Positions 58,881 through 64,000 of a stretch of 64,000 nucleotides of DNA are shown here, piece after piece. The notes below the pieces were generated by a model that saw only the letters and a list, made by a program, of their open reading frames with translations, was not told the origin of the DNA and did no database searches. A program made the translations under genes and the position numbers. Position 1 is the stretch's first letter, and every line of letters begins with the position of its first letter. Source of the stretch: Macrothele yani (Eukaryota; Arthropoda; Arachnida; Araneae; Macrothelidae); assembly GCA_039090855.1 (NCBI GenBank), contig CM077007.1, positions 18,091,515 through 18,155,514 on the forward strand, read 5' to 3'.

Positions 58881-59113
58881 TTTAAGAAACTTTGTGAGCC
58901 GTAAACTCACGTGAATGTGTTTGCGAATTGATGTTTTCAGACGCTGATCGTAATAAATAAATAGAGTTATCGCAGTGTGATTTACTTGGATAATATATAT
59001 CAATTTCATCAAAATATATGAAGTTAAATATTTGCATATTCACTTAAATAAAGACAAACCATTTATAATGTACTTTCAGTGTGTTCTAATTCATCCCTCT
59101 TCTAGTCGAATTA

Positions 59114-60511
59114 CACTGCTGGCCACCCAAAATGCAACACCAAGAAGGAAGCATCCGATTGGCCTGAAATTCGCAGCATGCGTCGCCCGCGAGAGGACAT
59201 GCAAACGATTTGCATTGCAGGGCATATGTAAATCAAGTGCGCCCGGCACGCCACCGAGAACCACTATAAGAAGGGTGCACAGAAGGCGGGGTGTAAGTAG
59301 TGGAAGTGTGTTGTGCTGCCGGACCTGTGCGTGGGAAGCTTCCTGATGCCGCGTCGCAGAATATGGCAGTCATTCCAACACGTTTCGGAGTTCGACAAAG
59401 GACGAATAGTGGCTTATCGCGACAGCGGTTTATCGTACCGAGACATCGGCGCCCATGTGGGACACAGTGAGGCGAGTATGGATTCGGTGGGTGCAGGATT
59501 GACGGACGGACCGACGTGAGTGATTGCAGCAGCCGCGGCACACCACCGAATAAGAGGACCGGCATGTTGTGCGATGGGCATTGACAGCTCGCACCGCCAC
59601 ATCACGAGCGTTAGCGCAGGAATTAGGGTGTGTTGCGCAACAACCTGCGTCAGCACGTACTGTTCGACGTCGTCTGCAGGAGCGGGGACTAGTCGCACGG
59701 CGCCTATTGCTCCGATTACCATTGACGTTACACCACCGGTGAGTGCGGCGGCAGTGGGCCGTTGAACGCCGCACCTGGACTACGGAATGGCATGACATTG
59801 TCTTCTCCGACGAATCCCACTTCTGCCTGCAACACCGCGATGGTCGGATCCACGTGTGGCGGCACCGCGGCGAGAGACTGTATGACGCCTGCATTATGCA
59901 TCGCCATACCGGTTTGTCGCCTGGCGTTATGGTTTGGGGCGCAATTGGATATGACACCCGCAAACATCTGGTACGCATCGCCGGTACACTCAACAGCCAC
60001 AGCTACATCTCCGACCTTTTGGAGCCTGTAGTCCTCCCTTACCTGCAGGACCTGCCAGCAGCCACGTTTCAACAGGACAATGCGCGCCCGCACGTGGCAC
60101 GCATCGTGCAACAATTCTTCACGGCCCACCAGGTGTCACTGCTCCTGTTGCCCGCCTGTTCTCCCGATATGTCGCCCATCGAACACGTCTGGTCTCTGAT
60201 CGGTAACCGAGTGGCCCGTCAAGCACCATCCGTGGCTACGCCTGATGAACTGTGGCAACGTGTGGAAGCAGCGTGGATCGACATACCCCAAGCCCACATC
60301 CAAAACCTCTTTTGTTCGATGCCGCGGCGTGTAGTGGCCGTTATTGCCAGCCATGGGGGCCACACGAACTATTGATGTCTGCGTGTTCCGCAAGTCGCAC
60401 GGGCCTGTAAGCTCAATCGTTTCATCTTTGTATCTGTTGTTATGTGTCCAGTAAGTCTGGTTTTGCCATCTCGTGTCCTTCTTGGTGTTGCATTTTGGGT
60501 GGCCAGCAGTG
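59114..60511 (+). mobile_element. Tc1-like (DD34E) transposon, copy 2 of the 30-kb pair
   Basis: 1,398 bases with perfect ends (CACTGCTGGCCACCCAAAAT on both sides) and TA flanks at 59112-59113 and 60512-60513. It is about 93% like 29959-31353 and inverted relative to it. Confidence 0.93.
59346..60375 (+). pseudogene. Tc1-like transposase, catalytic domain intact
   Basis: It starts [20 protein letters not shown] at 59346. An 11-base deletion near 59465 (relative to the 30-kb copy) shifts the frame, and the middle is scrambled until 59743. From there 210 codons are open: [44 protein letters not shown], ending ASHGGHTNY. All three DD34E residues are present. Confidence 0.88.
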
Positions 60512-60513
60512 TA

Positions 60514-61320
60514 GTATAATAAAAATCCCGATGCTCATATTCTGCAGTCTTAATAACTGTGGTTTAGTTTTTTGTTGTGAAGATATGCCAGTAAAGCTCT
60601 ATATGACGTATAGTTCTTACACTCGCACATTGGCGTGACGTATGCACAGGAAGATGAACAAAATGCGAAAATATACTAAAACATATTAGTTCATTTAACT
60701 TTTGCAACAGTTGCATTTTAAAATTCTTATCGATGAGGCATGATCTCATGAGCGCATCAGAAGCGTTACAAAATAGGCGTTCCACTGATGCACATTTTTC
60801 CCGAGGTTGGAGTTAATTGCCTTTTAGGCTCTGGACTGATTTATGTGAGCCAGTAAAATTTTCAGTGACTTATTCGTGTTAAGAGACATCTCGCACGGGT
60901 TATAAAAATTAAATAACTTTAAGATCAAAATATTGAACATACTTATGCTATGTGATTTTCTGCAATTTGATCCTAAATCATGAATATTTCTGCTAAACGG
61001 AATTTTGTGAAGTAAAGGAAATAAATTGTTTTCTTGAAGGCAAATTTGGAGCAAAATTTATCTGTTATAAGTTCACTCAGTTTTGGGTGCCTTTCCGTGA
61101 CGTAGGAAAATATTTCGATGCAATAAGCATGTTATTTGGCAAAAATAAAAATAAAAAGTCGTTAGAGAAAATGGGAAATAGAAGGGAGTGTTGGTCAGTT
61201 GCACACAATAAACTCCGAAAAGGGTCAGTTGTATGCACAGCCACTCCTGGTTCATGGGTTAATTGCACTCAAAAGACCGCCCCTCCCCTCGAACTTTTTC
61301 CTTGTGAGAGATTATTGCAC
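60514..61320. other. No recognisable gene
   Basis: Open frames here (61087-61719 among them) are chance or overlap the LINE 3' end. No Hdc exon was seen. Confidence 0.45.
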
Positions 61321-61324
61321 TCCT

Positions 61325-64000
61325 ATCATCATCATCATCATCGTCAACCATTATCAATCCACTACTGGACGAAGTTCTCCCCAAGTTTCCTCCACAACGG
61401 TCTTTCTTGTGCCAGTCTCCTCCATGTCACTACCACATACTTCCGAATTTCATCCACCCATTTCCCATGTGGTCTTCTTCTGGGTCTTTTCCTGTCCCTT
61501 GGAATCCAATCTAAAATTTCGGCTGTCCATCGATGGTCTGTCCTTCTGGTAGTATGCCCAGCCCATTGCCATTTCAGGGATTTAACTCTGATCATGATGT
61601 CTTCCACTCTTGTGATTTTTCGGATCCACGAGTTCCTCTTCTTATCTCTCCTGGTTACACCAAGCATGCACCTCTCCAGGCTTTTTGAGTTGTCTGCAGC
61701 CTTTGTATGTCTCTTTTAGTTAAGGTCCGCGTCTCTGCACCATACGTAAGCACTGGAAGGATGCATTGCTCAAACACTTTTCTTTTAAGACATAATGGCA
61801 TATTGCTTTTGAAAATTATGCTGTTTCTTCCAAAAGCTATCCAGGCAAGTTTTGCTCGCCGATTAATTTCTTCATCAATGTGACCCTCACTTGATATATG
61901 CTGTTCAAGATAAACGTACGTGTCTGTTATCTCCAGCTTTTCCCCATTAATCGATAAATCTTCATTACTTGTAAAAGCATGGGACATCACTTTTGTCTTC
62001 CGAAAGTTTATTTTTAATCCCACTTCTTTACTCTTGTCAGCAAGTTCCTGGATCATACTCTGCAACTCTGATGGGGTAGTTGCAAAAATGACTACGTCAT
62101 CAGCAAAACGAAGATGGGTTAGATAATCTCCATTAATCTTCATCCTTTTGTTTTCACAGTTCAGTAATTGAAAGACATTTTCCAATGTGGTATTAAAGAG
62201 CTTCGGAGATATGGTGTCACCTTGTCTCACTCCCTTTCCAATTTTTATGTGTGTTGTATTTTCAAACAGCCGAATCTTTGCACTTGCATCTTCATGGGTG
62301 TTATTGATAATATTAATGTATGCATCTTCAATACCGCAGGATTTCAGAGCCATTGCAACTGCTGATGGTTTCACCGAATCAAAGGCTTTTTCATAATCGA
62401 TAAAAGCCATGCACAATGGAAGTTCATATTCCCTCGCTTTTTCAATTAGTTCTCTCAGTACGTGGATATGATCTATTGTGCTGTAGCCACTCCTGAATCC
62501 AGCTTGTTCTCTCGGTTGAGACATGTCCAGTGTCACCTTCAAGCGGTGTGAAAGAACTTTAGTGAAGATTTTATAAACCACTGATAGGAAGCTGATAGGT
62601 CTGTAGTTCCTGAGATCTTCAATGTCACCTTTTTTATGTAGCAAGATCATTGTAGCAGTGTTCCAATCCTCAGGAATCTTCCCTTCATTAAGGAATCGAG
62701 TGAAAATTTGGGCGAGTACTGTTTCGATTTCTCCACTTGCTTCTTGTACGATGTCTACAGTAATTCCATCTTCTCCTGGTGCTTTTCTCCGCTTCATATT
62801 CTTGATTGCCTGTGCAATTTCTGCTGGGAGTACTGGAAGAACTCTGGTACTGGTATCTTTCATAATGTCTGGAGTACATGTATCATCCCTTTCATATAAT
62901 TTGGAGTAGAAATCTTTCACTCTTGTCAAAATTTCGCCTCTATTTCTTGTTACACAACCATCTTCTTTTCTCAGTGCCATAATCTGTTTTCTTCCCTTAC
63001 TGAGATGTCCCTTTGCTATCTTTAGGCTTTGGTTGTTTTCAATTGCTTTCCTCACTAGTTCACAGTTGAATTTCCTTACGTATTCAATGATACTTTTTCG
63101 TACTGTCTTGCATAGCTCTATATATTCCACTTTGGAAGTCACATCTTCTTTAGTTGTCCTCATCTCTTTTCTTTTTTGCATCAACATTTTAGTTTTCCCT
63201 GATAATTTGTTCACATGCAAGTTGTTCTTAGACCCAGCTAATTTTGTTGCTGTTTCCATAAGAGCTTTGGTTACTTTTCTGTTAACTTCCGAAATATCCA
63301 CTTCTTCCGATGTTAGGCCTTCTAAAGCAGAGAATCTGTTCTTCAGCTCCAACTTGAAGGTATTATGGTGTCTTTTAAGGTTGGTTATGTCAATACATTT
63401 TGTTTGTCTTATGAGCTTACCACGTTCGAGTTTAGTGTTGAGGTGCATCTTACATCTCACCAATCTATGGTCATTACCTGTGTTGAACTTGTTTAGCACA
63501 CTGCAGTCTTCTATGACGAATTTTTTGTTACACATAATAAAATCAGTTTCACTTGTCGTGCCATTTGGATGTCTTCATATCCATTTCCTGTGTGGCTTTT
63601 TCTTGAAAAAGGAGTTCAAGATGAAAAACCTTTCTGCCTCTGCAAACTCAACGAGAGTATTTCCACGCTGGTTTCTGTTGCCGGGAACGAATTTACCTAC
63701 TAAAGTTTCATTATGTTGCCGTTGCTCTCTTTTTGCATTAAAATCTCCCATAATTATCTTCAAGTGCTGCTTACCTTTATTATTTAGATGATGAATTTCC
63801 TCATAAAATTCTTTAATTTCGTCTTCAGGATGACTTGTGGTGGGTGCATGAGTTTGAATAATCTGAGCCTGGTAGCTTCTCGAGAGTTGGATAACGAGTC
63901 GTGCAGCTCTGTCAGAGGAACTTTCAACTTCTACAACTTCATCCTTCAGTTTCTTGTTTATTATAAATCCAACACCACTAGTTCTGCCAGTATCTGTCCC
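61325..64000 (-). mobile_element. RTE-clade LINE copy D, 3' 2.7 kb, cut by window edge
   Basis: It starts at the ATCATCATCATCATC tail at 61325 and runs to the right edge inside the endonuclease region. It is about 94% identical to copy B. The 5' end lies outside. Confidence 0.92.
61362..63763 (-). pseudogene. RTE endonuclease-reverse transcriptase (copy D)
   Basis: 63763-63575 is the endonuclease part (GDFNAKREQ, NTLVEFAEAERFFILNSFF); a TGG-to-TGA change near 63571 ends it. 63535-61655 is a 626-codon frame, the longest RT in the window, with DHRLVRCKMH, YRPISFLSVVYKIFTKV, FIDYEKAFDSV, GVRQGDTISPKLF, RFADDVVIFA and TYGAETRTLTKRDI. A small shift near 61670 separates it from 61667-61362 ([39 protein letters not shown]). 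The RT catalytic Asp pair is intact. Confidence 0.9.

Noticed and set aside
61087..61719. A 210-codon plus-strand frame.
   Set aside because: Most of it is antisense to the RTE LINE 3' end; the first part has no motif.
1..64000. Treating the first and last LINE segments as one copy split by circularisation of the window.
   Set aside because: The overlapping parts (about 1-535 and 63470-64000) are both present and differ at many bases, including different stop codons, so they are separate copies.
57657..64000. The N-terminal Hdc exon (expected to end near ...IMPG).
   Set aside because: I read the minus strand through this stretch and found no matching peptide next to a donor site; it is probably beyond the right edge.

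Overview
This window is animal nuclear DNA, almost certainly from an arthropod. It is AT-rich, its genes are split by introns, and it is packed with decayed transposons. There are no bacterial-style operons. I cannot name the species.

The one host gene I can support is a histidine decarboxylase (Hdc) on the minus strand. Eight exons between 57,656 and 10,390 join in phase into 279 codons covering the PLP-binding fold, the catalytic lysine and the mobile catalytic loop. The first (N-terminal) and last (C-terminal) exons were not found and probably lie outside the window. The introns run from 2.5 to 14.5 kb and hold nearly everything else. One exon is only 20 bases long. None of these exons is visible as a long ORF; they were recognised by translating short stretches bounded by splice sites.

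Layout, left to right. 1-4,600: two head-to-head RTE-type LINEs with a jumble of LINE 5' ends and TA microsatellite between them. 4.6-12.9 kb: tRNA-derived SINEs, a Tc1-like element whose coding region has become a ~107-bp tandem array, a hAT-like nonautonomous element with a clean 8-bp target duplication, and the 20-base Hdc exon. 13-17 kb: an RTE relic split by a hAT-like insertion, and a foldback element. 17-29 kb: four Hdc exons, a Tc1-like element, a palindromic MITE inside a 34-bp minisatellite, a mariner relic and SINEs. 29-43 kb: several Tc1/mariner elements, a Penelope-like fragment, an RTE 3' fragment, a TTAA-flanked foldback element with three internal 167-bp repeats, many SINEs and a pogo/Tigger relic. 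43-50 kb: one Hdc exon and four Tc1-like elements. 50-58 kb: two Hdc exons enclosing a 3.2-kb array of 99-bp repeats grown from the 3' coding end of an RTE LINE, plus a ~700-bp palindrome. 58-64 kb: a hAT terminus, another Tc1-like element and a long RTE copy that runs off the right edge.

All the transposase and reverse-transcriptase genes I could read carry frameshifts, stops or lost catalytic residues, so they are fossils. The most unusual features are the two tandem arrays built from pieces of transposon coding sequence, the in-frame Hdc microexon, and a possible HDV-like ribozyme fold at the LINE 5' end.
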